Assembly (NCBI RefSeq): GCF_034259325.1
Contig: NZ_JAXIVS010000006.1
Location: forward strand, 1-64,000
Origin: Hyalangium ruber
GTDB lineage: Bacteria; Myxococcota; Myxococcia; Myxococcales; Myxococcaceae
Length of the DNA stretch: 64,000 nucleotides
Direction: 5' to 3'
Positions within the stretch are counted from its first letter, which is position 1. Every line of letters starts with the position of its first letter. Positions 25,135 through 34,800 of the stretch are shown here, piece by piece. The translations under genes were made by a program, and so were the position numbers. The notes beneath the pieces are model-generated. The model saw only the letters and a list, made by a program, of their open reading frames with translations, did no database searches and was not told the origin of the DNA.

Positions 25135-26613
25135 GTGACGGTTCGTTCCCAGTCCAGGCTGCTGCGCACGCTCGCCCTTGGGGCCTTGGGGTTCACGCTC
25201 CTGGGGGGCTGTGAGCCCTACCCCGTGGATGACGCCGAGCCCATGCGGGCGAGCCAGGAGAGCGACATCAAGATCGCCAACTCCCTCTCCACGGCGGCGC
25301 TGGTCTTCAACGGCATCTCCACCAATGCTCAGGCCAACCTGTTGATGAGGACGAACGCGCTGAGCACGCTCTTCAACAACACCTCGACGGCGGACGGGAA
25401 CTTCATCCGCAACCAGCTCACGGACCCGAACGCGCGCCAGTTCATGAAGTACCTGGTGGGCTGCGCGCTGTCTTCCTCCCAGACGCTTCCCTGGCAGTCC
25501 TCTGGGGGGCATTCGGGCGTGTGGATGGGAGGAGCGGGGCTCTGTACGCAGTGGCGGGACATCCCCCCGAGCGCCGCCTGCATGAGGCAGGTGTCCGCCT
25601 GCATCCTGGCCCGGAACAACGCGGTCAACCGGCGTGTGGAGCTGTCCGTGCGTGGCGCTCACCTGGATGGGACGGCCTTCAGCCTGGAGGAGGCCCCCCT
25701 GCTCGTCGAATACGACCCGGACGTCCCCACGACCGACATGCCCATCCAGAGCTTCAACGCGTGCGCAACCCCGACCGTGGGCGGTGAGCGCGACTGCGGA
25801 TGGATCAAGGACCGTATCGGCACCTGCACGCCGAACTCATGGGTCCGCTTGGGCGCGGGAAGCATGGCCCAGGATACGAGCGGCCTCTGTACGGGACCTG
25901 TCCTCGGTAAGAACAAGGACATCCGGGCTGTGCTCCGGGTGTGCTCTGGCATCGCCGGCTGTGACGACGAAGGCCCCCGCTTCGTGGCGAAGAGCACGGG
26001 GGTCTGCAGCCCGGTGCAGAATCCCTCGGTGTCCTTCCAGTGTCCGGCCTCTGGCTACTTCAACGTGATGATGGCCCCCTGGAATTCCACGGAGTCGCTG
26101 GGGCTGCTGTACGTGGGCGAGGATTCCACGGCGCAGAACGCCGCGTATCCCGTGTCCGAGGCGCAGGCCTTCCGTATCCGCGAAGGCGCGTTCTACGGCA
26201 ATCTCTTCACGCGAGGGGTGGCGGCGGAAGTCACCGTCATCCCCAGCAAGACGGGGAGGGGAGATGGCGCGCGGGAGATCACGCATTCGCTGATGTCGGG
26301 CTCTGTGTATCCCCAGATGTACGTCTGCCATGATCCGGGCTGGGTGCAGGGGGCTGCCTATGCCACCCATCGCGTGTGCGCGATTCCCGACATGGGTGCC
26401 AATTGTGCCGCCAAGCTCGTGGGCTCATGCCAGGCGCCTACAACGGGGTGCGGCACGTTCGACGCGCCTCCCGTCACGGGCGATGGCGACTATGACGACT
26501 GCAAGGACCCGGATCTCACCACCTGGAGTGAGCCTGTCACCGTGTATCTCAACGGCCCGTGTGACTTGATGCCGGCAGGCCAGGTCAACCTGTGCAAGCG
26601 GCATTTCCCCTGA
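25135..26613 (+). CDS. exported lipoprotein of unknown function
   Basis: A 492-residue lipoprotein: lipobox LLGGC with lipidated C26, followed by a Cys-rich ectodomain with many paired cysteines. No recognised enzyme motif; it looks like a myxobacteria-restricted surface protein. Translation starts at GTG with GGAGG upstream (25122-25126). A well-formed sigma-54 promoter and upstream element precede it, so it should be controlled by an enhancer-binding protein, most simply the FHA-type activator encoded next to it on the other strand. Confidence 0.8.
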   Translation: MTVRSQSRLLRTLALGALGFTLLGGCEPYPVDDAEPMRASQESDIKIANSLSTAALVFNGISTNAQANLLMRTNALSTLFNNTSTADGNFIRNQLTDPNARQFMKYLVGCALSSSQTLPWQSSGGHSGVWMGGAGLCTQWRDIPPSAACMRQVSACILARNNAVNRRVELSVRGAHLDGTAFSLEEAPLLVEYDPDVPTTDMPIQSFNACATPTVGGERDCGWIKDRIGTCTPNSWVRLGAGSMAQDTSGLCTGPVLGKNKDIRAVLRVCSGIAGCDDEGPRFVAKSTGVCSPVQNPSVSFQCPASGYFNVMMAPWNSTESLGLLYVGEDSTAQNAAYPVSEAQAFRIREGAFYGNLFTRGVAAEVTVIPSKTGRGDGAREITHSLMSGSVYPQMYVCHDPGWVQGAAYATHRVCAIPDMGANCAAKLVGSCQAPTTGCGTFDAPPVTGDGDYDDCKDPDLTTWSEPVTVYLNGPCDLMPAGQVNLCKRHFP

Positions 26614-26632
26614 CCCGTACGGCCGCCGAGGC

Positions 26633-27994
26633 TCAGGGCTTGATGCCGTGGCGGCGCAGCAACCGGTAGAGGTGGACCCGGTCCACCCCCGCCGTGGTGG
26701 CCGCCTGGGCCACCTTGCCCTGGTGCTTCTCCAGCAACGCCCGGAGGTAGCGCCGCTCGAAGTCGTCTCCCACCCGGCGGCGCTGCTCGGCGTAGGGCTG
26801 GGTGGGATCCACCTCGAACGTGGCGCCCGGCTTGGCCTCCTCCTCGGAGAGGGCCAGCGCGTCCTCGAAGACGAGGCACCGCTCCAGGTAGTTGCGCAGC
26901 TCTCGCACATTGCCCGGCCACGCCGCGTGTTGGAGCCGCCCGAAGAACTCCGGGGTGCGCAGGGCCCCGGTGTGCTCCGGAGCCGCCTTCATCGAGGCGA
27001 GGAGCTTCTCCACCAGCAAGGGCAGGTCCTCGGGGCGCTGGCGGAGCGCGGGCAGCGGAATGCGCAGCACCGCCAGCCGGAAGAAGAGGTCCGAGCGGAA
27101 GCCGCCGGTGTTCACCTCGGCGCGCAGATCGCGGTGCGTGGCGGCGATGAGGCGGATGTCCACCGGCACGTAGGTGTTGCTGCCCACGCGGCGGATCTCC
27201 CGGGCCTCCAGCACGCGCAGCAGCTTGGGTTGGAGCTCGGTGGGCAGCTCGCCGATCTCATCCAGGAAGACGGTGCCGCCCTGGGCCTCCTCGAAGGCGC
27301 CCTCGCGCCGGGCCATCGCGCCGGTAAAAGAGCCCTTCTCGTGGCCGAACAGCTCGCTCTCCAGGAGGTTGGGCGGGATGGCGCCGCAGTCCACCACGAG
27401 GAAGGGCTTGTCGCGCCGGGCGCTGGCCTGGTGGATGGCCTGGGCCGCCTGGCTCTTGCCGGTCCCCGTCTCTCCCTCCAGCAGCACGGTGACATCGCGC
27501 GCCGCGGCGCGCTCCAGCAGCGCGAAGCACTCGCGCATGGCCACCGAGGTGCCCACCAGGGAGCCGAAGTGCGTCTGCTCGGAGATCTGGAGCCGGTTGG
27601 TCTCCGCGCTGAAGTCGAAGCGCAGCACGACGCGCCCCAACCGCAGCAGGCTGCCGCCCCGCAGGTAGCCCTCCACGACCTGCACGCCATCCACGATGAC
27701 GCCGTTGGTGCTGTTCAGGTCCTTCACCAGCGAGCCGCGGGGCCCGATGCGCACCTCGCAGTGGAAGCGCGAGACGGTGGAGTCATCCAGCGTGAAGTGG
27801 TTGAGCGGATGTGAGCCTATGGAGCACACGTCCGAGGCCGACTCCCAGATGGTGCCGGCGCCAGGGCCCTCCAGCACGGTGATGCGGAAGCGGCGCACGG
27901 TGGGCAGATCCCCCGGGCGGCGCGCGTGCTCGTACGGCAAGGTCTGGTGGAGCGGTTCGCTCTCGCTGGGCAGCTCCCGGTCTTGCTCAGGCAT
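26633..27994 (-). CDS. FHA-domain sigma-54 enhancer-binding activator
   Basis: A 453-residue transcription activator: FHA domain (about 35-127, with SRFHCE and LNSTNGV phosphothreonine-binding elements) and AAA+ sigma-54 domain (about 145-375). The AAA+ part has Walker A GETGTGKS (174-181), the sigma-54 loop GSFTGA (221-226; usually GAFTGA) and Walker B VFLDE. A Fis-type helix-turn-helix occupies 412-453. The FHA domain replaces the usual receiver domain, so activity should depend on a Ser/Thr kinase rather than a histidine kinase. Two kinases lie just upstream of the neighbouring lipoprotein gene. I chose the ATG before EQDREL; the longer frame would run into the promoter of the divergent protease. 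Confidence 0.95.
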   Translation of the reverse strand: MPEQDRELPSESEPLHQTLPYEHARRPGDLPTVRRFRITVLEGPGAGTIWESASDVCSIGSHPLNHFTLDDSTVSRFHCEVRIGPRGSLVKDLNSTNGVIVDGVQVVEGYLRGGSLLRLGRVVLRFDFSAETNRLQISEQTHFGSLVGTSVAMRECFALLERAAARDVTVLLEGETGTGKSQAAQAIHQASARRDKPFLVVDCGAIPPNLLESELFGHEKGSFTGAMARREGAFEEAQGGTVFLDEIGELPTELQPKLLRVLEAREIRRVGSNTYVPVDIRLIAATHRDLRAEVNTGGFRSDLFFRLAVLRIPLPALRQRPEDLPLLVEKLLASMKAAPEHTGALRTPEFFGRLQHAAWPGNVRELRNYLERCLVFEDALALSEEEAKPGATFEVDPTQPYAEQRRRVGDDFERRYLRALLEKHQGKVAQAATTAGVDRVHLYRLLRRHGIKP

Positions 27995-28071
27995 GGGGGC
28001 AAAGTACCACGCACGCTCCGCGAAACGCGGGCTGTGTCCCACCCCCTCCGGTCCCTGTGACGCGAAAGGTG

Positions 28072-28093
28072 ACAACGGCGCGGGGTTGTAACC
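28072..28093. promoter_or_regulatory. candidate upstream activator site (copy 2, inverted)
   Basis: Contains the symmetric ACAAC-N8-GTTGT (28072-28089); on the minus strand it reads GGTTACAACCCC..., matching the elements at 24995 and 30377. It lies 66 bp before the -24 box of the subtilase gene and about 80 bp upstream of the activator gene itself, so it may also autoregulate the activator. Confidence 0.7.
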
Positions 28094-28158
28094 CGCGGCG
28101 CTACCCGCCCCCCGGGCCGCTTCTCCGTCTTCAGAGCGAGGGACGAGTCCCCGAGGCG

Positions 28159-28174
28159 TGGCCTGGTTCGTGCT
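28159..28174 (+). promoter_or_regulatory. sigma-54 promoter of the subtilase gene
   Basis: TGGCCTGGTTCGTGCT, with GG and GC 10 bp apart, 59 bp before the ATG. It shares TGGCC[CT]G-N4-GTGCT with the promoters at 25083 and 30466. Confidence 0.68.
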
Positions 28175-28233
28175 CTGGGGTGGAACTCCCTCGGTGAGTT
28201 CGGCCGGCGGGCCCGCTTCACAGGAGACACGCA

Positions 28234-30264
28234 ATGAAACTCAAACACGTGGTGTTCATGACGGCCGCGCTGCTGGGCGGCGTCGAGCAGGCGAACGCGG
28301 CATCCTCTCCCGCCTACGAGGCCCCACTGATTCGCGCGCAAGGGGAGGGCATCGAGGGCCAGTACATCGTCGTGCTGAACGAGGGCGCGGACCCCGGCAT
28401 CATGGCCCGGGGCGTCCAGATCGCGCCGCTGCATGTGTATAACCGCGCCCTGGTGGGCTTCGCCGCGAAGCTGTCCAGCGACCAGCTCAGCCAACTCCGG
28501 AAGGACAGCCGGGTGAAGTACCTCGAGCAGGATCAGGTCGTCCGGGCGGATGCCACTCAGCTGATGGACGCCAACGGCGATCCCTGGGGCCTGGACCGCA
28601 TCGATCAGCGCAACCTGCCGCTCAACGGCCAGTACACCTACACCAGCACGGCCCCCAGCGTGACGGCCTATGTCATCGACACGGGCATCCTGACCAGCCA
28701 CGTCGACTTTGGCGGCACGGCCACCAACGTCTTCGATGCCTTTGGCGGCACGGGCCAGGACTGTAACGGCCACGGCACCCACGTGGCGGCCACGATCGGC
28801 GGCGCGACGCACGGCGTGGCGAAGAACGTCAGCCTCCGGGGCGTCAAGGTACTGGACTGCAATGGCTCTGGCTCCTTCTCGGGGGTCATCGCGGGCATCA
28901 ACTTCGTGCAGGCCAACGCCGTGGCTCCCGCGGTCGCCAACCTGTCGCTCGGCGGTGGGTACTCGGCCGCCGTCAACGCGGCGGTGACGAGCCTCTCCAA
29001 CTCGGGAGTCTTCGTCGCCGTGGCCGCGGGCAACAACAACGCGAATGCCTGTAACTACTCTCCCGCGAGCACCCCCGAGGCCTACACCACCGCCGCCTCC
29101 ACCAAGACGGACGCCCGAGCCACGTACTCGAACTACGGCACCTGCGTGGACGGGTACGCGCCGGGAACCGCGATCAAGTCGGCCTGGCATACCACCAACA
29201 CCGCCACCAACATCATCAGTGGCACCTCGATGGCCTCGCCGCACGTGGCGGGGTGCGCGGCGCTCTACAAGCAGCAGTTCGGCAACCAGCCGTCGGCGAC
29301 AGTCGCCAGCGCCATCGCGGGCCTGTCCACGCCGAACAAGATCACCGGAAACCCCGCCGGGACGCCCAACAAGCTGCTCTTCTGCGGCGCCGACGTGTGG
29401 AGCAAGGACAAGCCCGTCGATACCGGCAATGAGCCCGACGCGGCCACGGCCAGCCTCAACATGTGGGAGAGCGATGACATCTGGAACTCGCTCTCGGCCT
29501 CGGGCCCCAGCCACCAGAACCCGGAGTTCGGCCAGAGCAACTACCTCCATGTCCGGCTGCGCAACCGCGGGCTGACGCAGGGCGGTGGCCCGGTGACGTT
29601 CTACTACGCCAACGCCTCCACGGGCCTGGGCTGGTCCGGAAGCTGGACGCCGATCGGCACCTTCAACACGCCTCCGATCAACCCCAACTCTTCCCCGCTC
29701 GAGGTGGTGATGCCGTGGACGCCTCCCGCCACCGGCCACTACTGCATCCTGGTGCGCTACACCGGCGAGCCCATGGCCTACGCCGAGACGGCGGACGTCA
29801 ACTACAACACGCGCCAGAACAACAACATCGTGTGGCGCAACATGAACATCGTGGATCTGGTGGCGGGTCCGCAGCTCGTGAAGTTCATCGTCCGCAACAT
29901 CCTGCGGCGGCCCTCCTCAATGTCGCTCCGGCTCCAGGACAGCCTGGTGGGTCAGGTGCCGTTCAGCCGCCACGGAGTGCTGACGGCCTACCTGCCGCCG
30001 GAGCTCCATGAGCGTTGGTTGGCCGGCGGGGGCCGGGCCATCGGCCTGAAGGACATGGGGCGCGGCTGGTTCCAGGTGGTGACGACGGATGCCGAGTTCC
30101 AGGGCATCGCGCTGGAGCCGGGTGAGGCCTTCACGGTGGAGCTGGAGTTCCGGGCCACCGTCCCCACCACGCAGGGCTTCAAGATCGACGCGATCCAGTT
30201 CGACAAGGAGCAGGTGGAGCCCATCGGCGGCGTCACCTACCAGGTGCGCATGCCGAGCAAGTAA
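28234..30264 (+). CDS. secreted subtilisin-like (S8, proteinase-K-type) protease
   Basis: A 676-residue exported protease: signal peptide, I9 inhibitor-type propeptide (about 40-105, [10 protein letters not shown]), catalytic domain with D in YVIDTGI (about 148), H in NGHGTHVAA (about 180) and S in [11 protein letters not shown] (about 331). An additional 270-residue C-terminal region follows, probably beta-rich and for attachment or secretion. Proteinase-K-like enzymes digest prey protein outside the cell. It is divergent from the FHA activator and has a sigma-54 promoter with an upstream element. A strong terminator follows. Confidence 0.95.
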   Translation: MKLKHVVFMTAALLGGVEQANAASSPAYEAPLIRAQGEGIEGQYIVVLNEGADPGIMARGVQIAPLHVYNRALVGFAAKLSSDQLSQLRKDSRVKYLEQDQVVRADATQLMDANGDPWGLDRIDQRNLPLNGQYTYTSTAPSVTAYVIDTGILTSHVDFGGTATNVFDAFGGTGQDCNGHGTHVAATIGGATHGVAKNVSLRGVKVLDCNGSGSFSGVIAGINFVQANAVAPAVANLSLGGGYSAAVNAAVTSLSNSGVFVAVAAGNNNANACNYSPASTPEAYTTAASTKTDARATYSNYGTCVDGYAPGTAIKSAWHTTNTATNIISGTSMASPHVAGCAALYKQQFGNQPSATVASAIAGLSTPNKITGNPAGTPNKLLFCGADVWSKDKPVDTGNEPDAATASLNMWESDDIWNSLSASGPSHQNPEFGQSNYLHVRLRNRGLTQGGGPVTFYYANASTGLGWSGSWTPIGTFNTPPINPNSSPLEVVMPWTPPATGHYCILVRYTGEPMAYAETADVNYNTRQNNNIVWRNMNIVDLVAGPQLVKFIVRNILRRPSSMSLRLQDSLVGQVPFSRHGVLTAYLPPELHERWLAGGGRAIGLKDMGRGWFQVVTTDAEFQGIALEPGEAFTVELEFRATVPTTQGFKIDAIQFDKEQVEPIGGVTYQVRMPSK

Positions 30265-30282
30265 GCCCTCCTCGAATGAAGC

Positions 30283-30341
30283 ACCGCTGACTTCAGCGGT
30301 CAGGGGCCCCATGCCGAGCTGGCGTGGGGCCCTTTCTTTTT
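30283..30341 (+). terminator. double-hairpin intrinsic terminator
   Basis: A 7-bp hairpin (ACCGCTG-ACTT-CAGCGGT) is followed by a 12-bp hairpin GGGCCCCATGCC-GAGCT-GGCGTGGGGCCC and TTTCTTTTT. It ends the subtilase transcript 20 bp after the stop codon and insulates the next sigma-54 promoter. Confidence 0.9.
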
Positions 30342-30376
30342 GTGCCTCTTCCTCGAACGGCGCCAGTTGCGCGCGA

Positions 30377-30400
30377 GGCTACAACCCGCGTGCCGCTGTT
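30377..30400 (+). promoter_or_regulatory. candidate upstream activator site (copy 3)
   Basis: GGCTACAACCC + GCGT + GCCGCTGTT, differing from copy 1 at two positions, 66 bp before the -24 box of the collagen-like gene. Confidence 0.7.
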
Positions 30401-30465
30401 TCGTTTCAGGTTACCCGGCAAGAGCCGCGAACCCTTCTCCGCTCCGAGAAGCACAGGGGTAGCGT

Positions 30466-30481
30466 TGGCCCGCTCCGTGCT
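30466..30481 (+). promoter_or_regulatory. sigma-54 promoter of the collagen-like lipoprotein gene
   Basis: TGGCCCGCTCCGTGCT, GG and GC 10 bp apart, 37 bp before the TTG start. Twelve of 16 positions are identical to the promoter at 25083, differing only in the N4 spacer. Confidence 0.75.
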
Positions 30482-30517
30482 TATGGGGCGCGTGATCAGC
30501 TGAGAAAGGAACACGAC

Positions 30518-31399
30518 TTGAAAACGAGATTGTTCGCGGTGCTGTTGGGACTGGTTGTTGCGTGTGAGCCCGGCTCTGTGGGAGAGGCGGGCCCGCCTGG
30601 GCCTCAGGGACCCGAAGGTCCAGCCGGCCCGCAAGGGCCTGCGGGCGCCCAGGGGCCTGCGGGTACACAGGGGCCTGCGGGGCCTCGAGGGCCTGCGGGT
30701 GAGCAGGGACTTGCTGGCGCCCAGGGCCCCGCCGGTGCCCAAGGGCCCGCCGGTGCCCAAGGGCCTGCTGGCGCTCAGGGATCTGTTGGACCTGCGGGTG
30801 CTCAAGGCCCCGCGGGCCCTCAAGGACCCGCGGGGCCTCCGGGACCCGTGGATTCCGCTAACGTCATCCTGAACACCACCTTCCCCCAGCCCGCCAACTT
30901 CAACATCACGGGGAACGGGAAGGTGGGCGGCGATATGAACGTTGGCGGAGAGATGATCGTCGACGGCGATCTGTCGGTCACCGGCCGGGTGTTCGGAGGG
31001 CAGACCGTCACCGGCTACCTCCAGCCACAGAACTGGACCTACTCGAAGGTCAGTCCGGTGACGACCTGGTGGCCGCTCTGGTCCGGGCAGATCTCCGTCG
31101 CACGCCCGTCGCTTCTCTGGCTCTCTCTGAACGGCTATTGGACGCCTGGCGCAGGTGAGTGCTACGCGACGATCCTCGTGGACGAGGTGCCGCTCGCGGC
31201 ACCGTGCGGGACGAACCAGGGCCAATGCTGGGGGGCCACCTACTCGAGTGGAAGCGGCGAGAGGTTTCCGCTCGGGTATACCGGCTTCGTCTCCGTCGCC
31301 GCGGGCACGCATACGCTGGCCGCCGCGGTGGTGCCAGGGGTAGGCGACACCTGCAGCATCATCGGTGCGCGCATCTTCTACGCGATCATTCCGCAATAA
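30518..31399 (+). CDS. collagen-like surface lipoprotein
   Basis: A 293-residue lipoprotein: lipobox VVAC (C16), then 30 uninterrupted Gly-X-Y triplets (22-111, mostly GPA/GPQ/GAQ), then a 180-residue beta-rich head. Bacterial collagen repeats form trimeric rods; the head may be a C1q/TNF-like trimerising or binding module (inference). Translation begins at TTG with GAAAGGA correctly placed. The repetitive DNA of the collagen part (30583-30850) is prone to length variation. Its regulatory region is the third copy of the sigma-54 promoter plus upstream-site arrangement. Confidence 0.88.
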   Translation: MKTRLFAVLLGLVVACEPGSVGEAGPPGPQGPEGPAGPQGPAGAQGPAGTQGPAGPRGPAGEQGLAGAQGPAGAQGPAGAQGPAGAQGSVGPAGAQGPAGPQGPAGPPGPVDSANVILNTTFPQPANFNITGNGKVGGDMNVGGEMIVDGDLSVTGRVFGGQTVTGYLQPQNWTYSKVSPVTTWWPLWSGQISVARPSLLWLSLNGYWTPGAGECYATILVDEVPLAAPCGTNQGQCWGATYSSGSGERFPLGYTGFVSVAAGTHTLAAAVVPGVGDTCSIIGARIFYAIIPQ

Positions 31400-31474
31400 G
31401 GCGCGCGGGCCGCGGCTTCATCGGCCCGAGGCCGGGAGAGACACCCCGGACTCGGGCCGAGCACGAGCCGCGAC

Positions 31475-33523
31475 TCAGGTGCAGACCAGCCAGCTGCACT
31501 TGCCCGAGAGGCACTCGCGGCCGGCGGTGCAGAGCGCACCCTTCGGCTGCTTGTTGCGGCACTGACCGAGGTTGAGGCCCACGCCGCAGTACTGGTTCGA
31601 GGCGCAGTCGTTGTCACCGTCGCAGATGCAGTTGCCAACAGTGCCGGAGCAGCCCTCGCTGGTGTTGCAGGCACCGCTGACGCACTCCTGGGCGAAGCGG
31701 CAGGTGTCGCCAATCTGCTTGGAGTTGGGGGCGTAGGCCTTGCCGCAGATGGCGGGGTACTGCGCCTCGCGGGTGGCCTTGGGCACGTAGGCCGCCACGC
31801 CGCTGGTATCGATGTCCGCCGCCGCGTCCGCCATGCCAGTGCGCGTGCTGTTTGCCCGCTCCCACATCAGGAGGAACTTCTCGGTCGAGCTCTCCAGGCC
31901 CGTGGTGTTGACGCCCAGGTTCTTCATGTCGCGCACCACGTCCGGCAGCAGGCCCACGTGGGCCAGGCCGAACTCGTCGAACTCCGTGCCCAGCCGCGCC
32001 GGGCCGGAGAGGCGCTGCTGGTTCATCTGCGCATCCGCCTCGGCCTTGAAGCCGGCCGAGCACGCCCCGTGGTTGCCGAAGCGCGGGCGGGTCTGCTGGA
32101 TGAAGCCGTTGAGGTCGGCGCCAAACGCCATGTTCACCTTCAGGCCCTGGCGGCCGAACTCATAGGCCTGGGCCAGCGAGCGGGTGGAGCCCTGGCAGCT
32201 GTTGGCCACGGTCGTCTTGGTGTAGGTGCGCGTCTCGTCATGCGCGGTGCGCAGGCCGAACATGCCGCCCGTCTGCCGCACGTAGCGAACCACCCACGCG
32301 GGCGTCGTCTTCTCGTTGGCCGCCAGATCCGGGTTCATCACCTCGCGGAAATGGCCGTGGGAAATCATCAGCGGGTAGTACGTCTTCGCCTGGGAGATGG
32401 CGAAGGCGTCCTGGATGCTGCGCTCGGACATGTGCGCGATGTCGATGATCATGCCCTTGTTCGTCATCTCCTGGACCAGGGCCTTGCCCTCGGCCGTCAG
32501 GCCCTTGACGTTGCGGCAGCTCGAATCCACGTCGAAGCCCAGCGTGAAGCCAGGGCCGGTGATGGCGCAGTCGGTGTCGATGTGGCAGTTCTCCAGGAAC
32601 TGGGCGGCCTGGAAGATGGCGTTGTGAGGCGCCGCGCCGCCGAAGCGGTTGTCCAGCTGATGCACCGGCTGGAGCGAGCGCACGCCGAGGCTGTAGACGC
32701 GGTTGAGCTCGGTGAGCCAGTTCTTGGTTCCGAACAGCTTGCTGGACTCGATGGAGAGCACCATGGCCAGCTTGCCGGAGGCGATGATCTGCCGGGCGTG
32801 CGCGGGCGACAGGGCGATCTCCGCCCAGCTCGTGCGGGCGTCGAAGTCGCGCGCCATCTGCAGCTGCACGTCGACGTCCATCATCTCGTCACAGGGGCGC
32901 TTGAGGTTCTGGTAGGGCAGCGCCTTGCAGAGGAACTCGTTGCTGACCAGCGAGATCATCACCAGGGACATGCCGCCCTGGTGCGCCTTCTGGAGCGAGC
33001 CCTCCCAGGACTGCTGGTGGGCGATGGTGTCCCAGCGCGGCCACTGGGTGTTCACGTTCATGCGGCCCAGGTGGATGCCCGTATCCCCCTCGGTGCCTTC
33101 GATCTTGCCGATGAACTCCGAGGCGGCGGCGCCGCCCACGCCGAAGAAGGCGGAGAGCAGGGGGACGCTGCCCAGGTTCACGTTGCCCGAGTTGGGGCAC
33201 AGGTTGAGCATGTTGCTCAGGTCCATGCGGACGCGGGCGTGGTCACTCTCGGGCATCCCTCCATCGCAGCTGGCCAGGGTGCCGGTGTGGCTGCCGTGGA
33301 ACCAACCGCCAGAGAACGCCTCCTCGGCGAACATGTGGTGGTGCAGCTCGGCGAAGCCCGGGGCGGCCAGCGCCTGGGCCACTTCACCCGAGGGCGCTTC
33401 GAGCTCAGCCTGGGCCTCCTGCTCGTCCTCCATCACCGGGTTGCAGCCCTGGTTCAGCGCCAGGACTGACAGGAAAGAGAGGGTTAGACAGCTCCACGAA
33501 CCGAGGCCAAGACGACTCCGCAT
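31475..33523 (-). CDS. M19 membrane-dipeptidase-like lipoprotein with Cys-rich tail
   Basis: A 682-residue exported lipoprotein (lipobox LNQGC, C27). The main domain resembles peptidase family M19: an early ELHHHM metal motif, GLTAEGKALVQEMTNKGMII, DIAHMSE and GADLNGF. Members hydrolyse dipeptides with zinc. The last 75 residues are Cys-rich with CVSGAC, CDGDNDC and CLSGKC units, EGF/dickkopf-like repeats frequent on myxobacterial surface proteins. I placed the start at the second ATG, preceded by GGAAGGAG, because the signal peptide begins there. Confidence 0.82.
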   Translation of the reverse strand: MRSRLGLGSWSCLTLSFLSVLALNQGCNPVMEDEQEAQAELEAPSGEVAQALAAPGFAELHHHMFAEEAFSGGWFHGSHTGTLASCDGGMPESDHARVRMDLSNMLNLCPNSGNVNLGSVPLLSAFFGVGGAAASEFIGKIEGTEGDTGIHLGRMNVNTQWPRWDTIAHQQSWEGSLQKAHQGGMSLVMISLVSNEFLCKALPYQNLKRPCDEMMDVDVQLQMARDFDARTSWAEIALSPAHARQIIASGKLAMVLSIESSKLFGTKNWLTELNRVYSLGVRSLQPVHQLDNRFGGAAPHNAIFQAAQFLENCHIDTDCAITGPGFTLGFDVDSSCRNVKGLTAEGKALVQEMTNKGMIIDIAHMSERSIQDAFAISQAKTYYPLMISHGHFREVMNPDLAANEKTTPAWVVRYVRQTGGMFGLRTAHDETRTYTKTTVANSCQGSTRSLAQAYEFGRQGLKVNMAFGADLNGFIQQTRPRFGNHGACSAGFKAEADAQMNQQRLSGPARLGTEFDEFGLAHVGLLPDVVRDMKNLGVNTTGLESSTEKFLLMWERANSTRTGMADAAADIDTSGVAAYVPKATREAQYPAICGKAYAPNSKQIGDTCRFAQECVSGACNTSEGCSGTVGNCICDGDNDCASNQYCGVGLNLGQCRNKQPKGALCTAGRECLSGKCSWLVCT

Positions 33524-33638
33524 GGGGGGCTCCTTCCAATTCAATGGAATGCGCACCAGGAAGTCTCAAAGTTCGGCCGTTTTTACAAGGTTTCCATAAT
33601 TTTCCTGCATCCCTACCAGACGGCATGTTTTGGAGGGC

Positions 33639-34367
33639 TCAGGCCGGGAGGTCTCCCACGTGGCGCAGCTCCTCGGCGAAGGAAGAGACCATGTTCGTGT
33701 ACTCCGTCACCACGGCGTCGAAGCGGGCCTGACGCTCAGCGAGATCCGGGACGTGCTTGTCCTGGAGCTCGGGCAGGTGGAGGCGGAGCTGGCTGCGCAG
33801 GCTCATGAGCATTCCGTCGAAGGAGAAGTCGGCCACTGCCTCCAGAGGCTTGACCACGTGCGTCTCGAGGAGGGCCCACTGCTTGAGGAGGCGCTTGCTC
33901 ACGAGCCGGGTCCTTGCCACGGCGCTGACCTCCACCAACCGTCCGTCCGTCAGCAGCCAGAGGTCGTGGCTGATGAGCATCCCGGTCTCACCCTCCTGGC
34001 TGTCCTTGGCGGCGCCGAGGAAGGGGCGGCTGCCATGGAGCCGTTGCCCCGGCACGTCGAGCCACTCGGCCTGGCGGTGCCGGGCAGGCTGGGTGCCCGC
34101 CAGGGTTTCCACCTCGCCCACCTCATCCTGGGAGGTGTAGTGGGCGCGGATGGTCCTGGCCCTGAGGCCCAGCTCGGGGAGCACGATGTCGATGAGCTCC
34201 TCGAGGACGATGGCCTCGGCACGTTGACGCTCGTCCAGGGCCACATAGAGCAGGGCGTCAGGCTCCGGGAGCGGGGCGCCGCCCGGGAGCTTCTCGCCCT
34301 TGATGATGCGCTCCAGCTCGTTGAGGGTCTGGAGCGCCTGCTCCTCGATATGCTTGCGGTTGGACAT
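33639..34367 (-). CDS. hypothetical cytosolic protein
   Basis: A 242-residue protein with no signal peptide, strongly helical and charged at both ends (MSNRKHIEEQALQTLNELER at the start). I do not recognise a family. It is divergent from the Imm53-like gene and could be linked to it, but nothing in the sequence proves that. Confidence 0.7.
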   Translation of the reverse strand: MSNRKHIEEQALQTLNELERIIKGEKLPGGAPLPEPDALLYVALDERQRAEAIVLEELIDIVLPELGLRARTIRAHYTSQDEVGEVETLAGTQPARHRQAEWLDVPGQRLHGSRPFLGAAKDSQEGETGMLISHDLWLLTDGRLVEVSAVARTRLVSKRLLKQWALLETHVVKPLEAVADFSFDGMLMSLRSQLRLHLPELQDKHVPDLAERQARFDAVVTEYTNMVSSFAEELRHVGDLPA

Positions 34368-34438
34368 GCGTCCAGCCTAGTTCAAGCGGGGGGATGGGCG
34401 GCCGGTCGTGAAGCGGGCTCACCCGGTGGGAGAAGGTC

Positions 34439-34762
34439 TTGGACGATCTGACGTGGCTCGAGCAGTGGTACTCGGCCCAGTGTCGCGGGGACTGGGCCAA
34501 CGACAGAGGTGTGACCATCCAATCCCTGGACAACCCGGGGTGGGTGGTGACGGTCGACCTGGAAGGCACCGAGCTGGAGGCGCGGATGGTGGATGCACTC
34601 GTCCTGCGCGCGGGCGAGCCACCGTCGGCGGAGAACGGCAATCTGGGAGGGCCTGACTGGCTCGAGTGTGCCGTCAAAGGCAAGCGGTTCATCGGGGCGG
34701 GTGACCCGGGGAAGCTGCGCGCCATCCTCCAGTGCTTCCGCGAGTGGGCGGAGTCGCGGTAG
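34439..34762 (+). CDS. Imm53-family immunity-like protein
   Basis: A 107-residue acidic protein whose start, LTWLEQWYSAQCRGDW, and LDNPGWVVTVDL match the Imm53 family as I recall it (WLxxWYxxQCdGDWEH ... LDNPGW). Imm53 proteins are predicted antidotes of polymorphic toxins. No toxin gene is beside it, so it may be an orphan immunity gene kept for defence against competitors. The TTG start has GGGAGAAGG upstream; start certainty is moderate. Confidence 0.75.
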   Translation: MDDLTWLEQWYSAQCRGDWANDRGVTIQSLDNPGWVVTVDLEGTELEARMVDALVLRAGEPPSAENGNLGGPDWLECAVKGKRFIGAGDPGKLRAILQCFREWAESR

Positions 34763-34800
34763 CAGACTCCGCCTTGTTCTCGAGGTCGCCGAAGCGTGCC

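Noticed and set aside
30583-30850. CRISPR array or tandem-repeat element
   Set aside because: The repetition comes from Gly-X-Y codons in an expressed collagen-like protein; no constant repeat/spacer structure.
31958-33469. 503-residue plus-strand frame opposite the dipeptidase gene
   Set aside because: Antisense shadow; the minus-strand gene has a signal peptide, lipobox and recognised family motifs.
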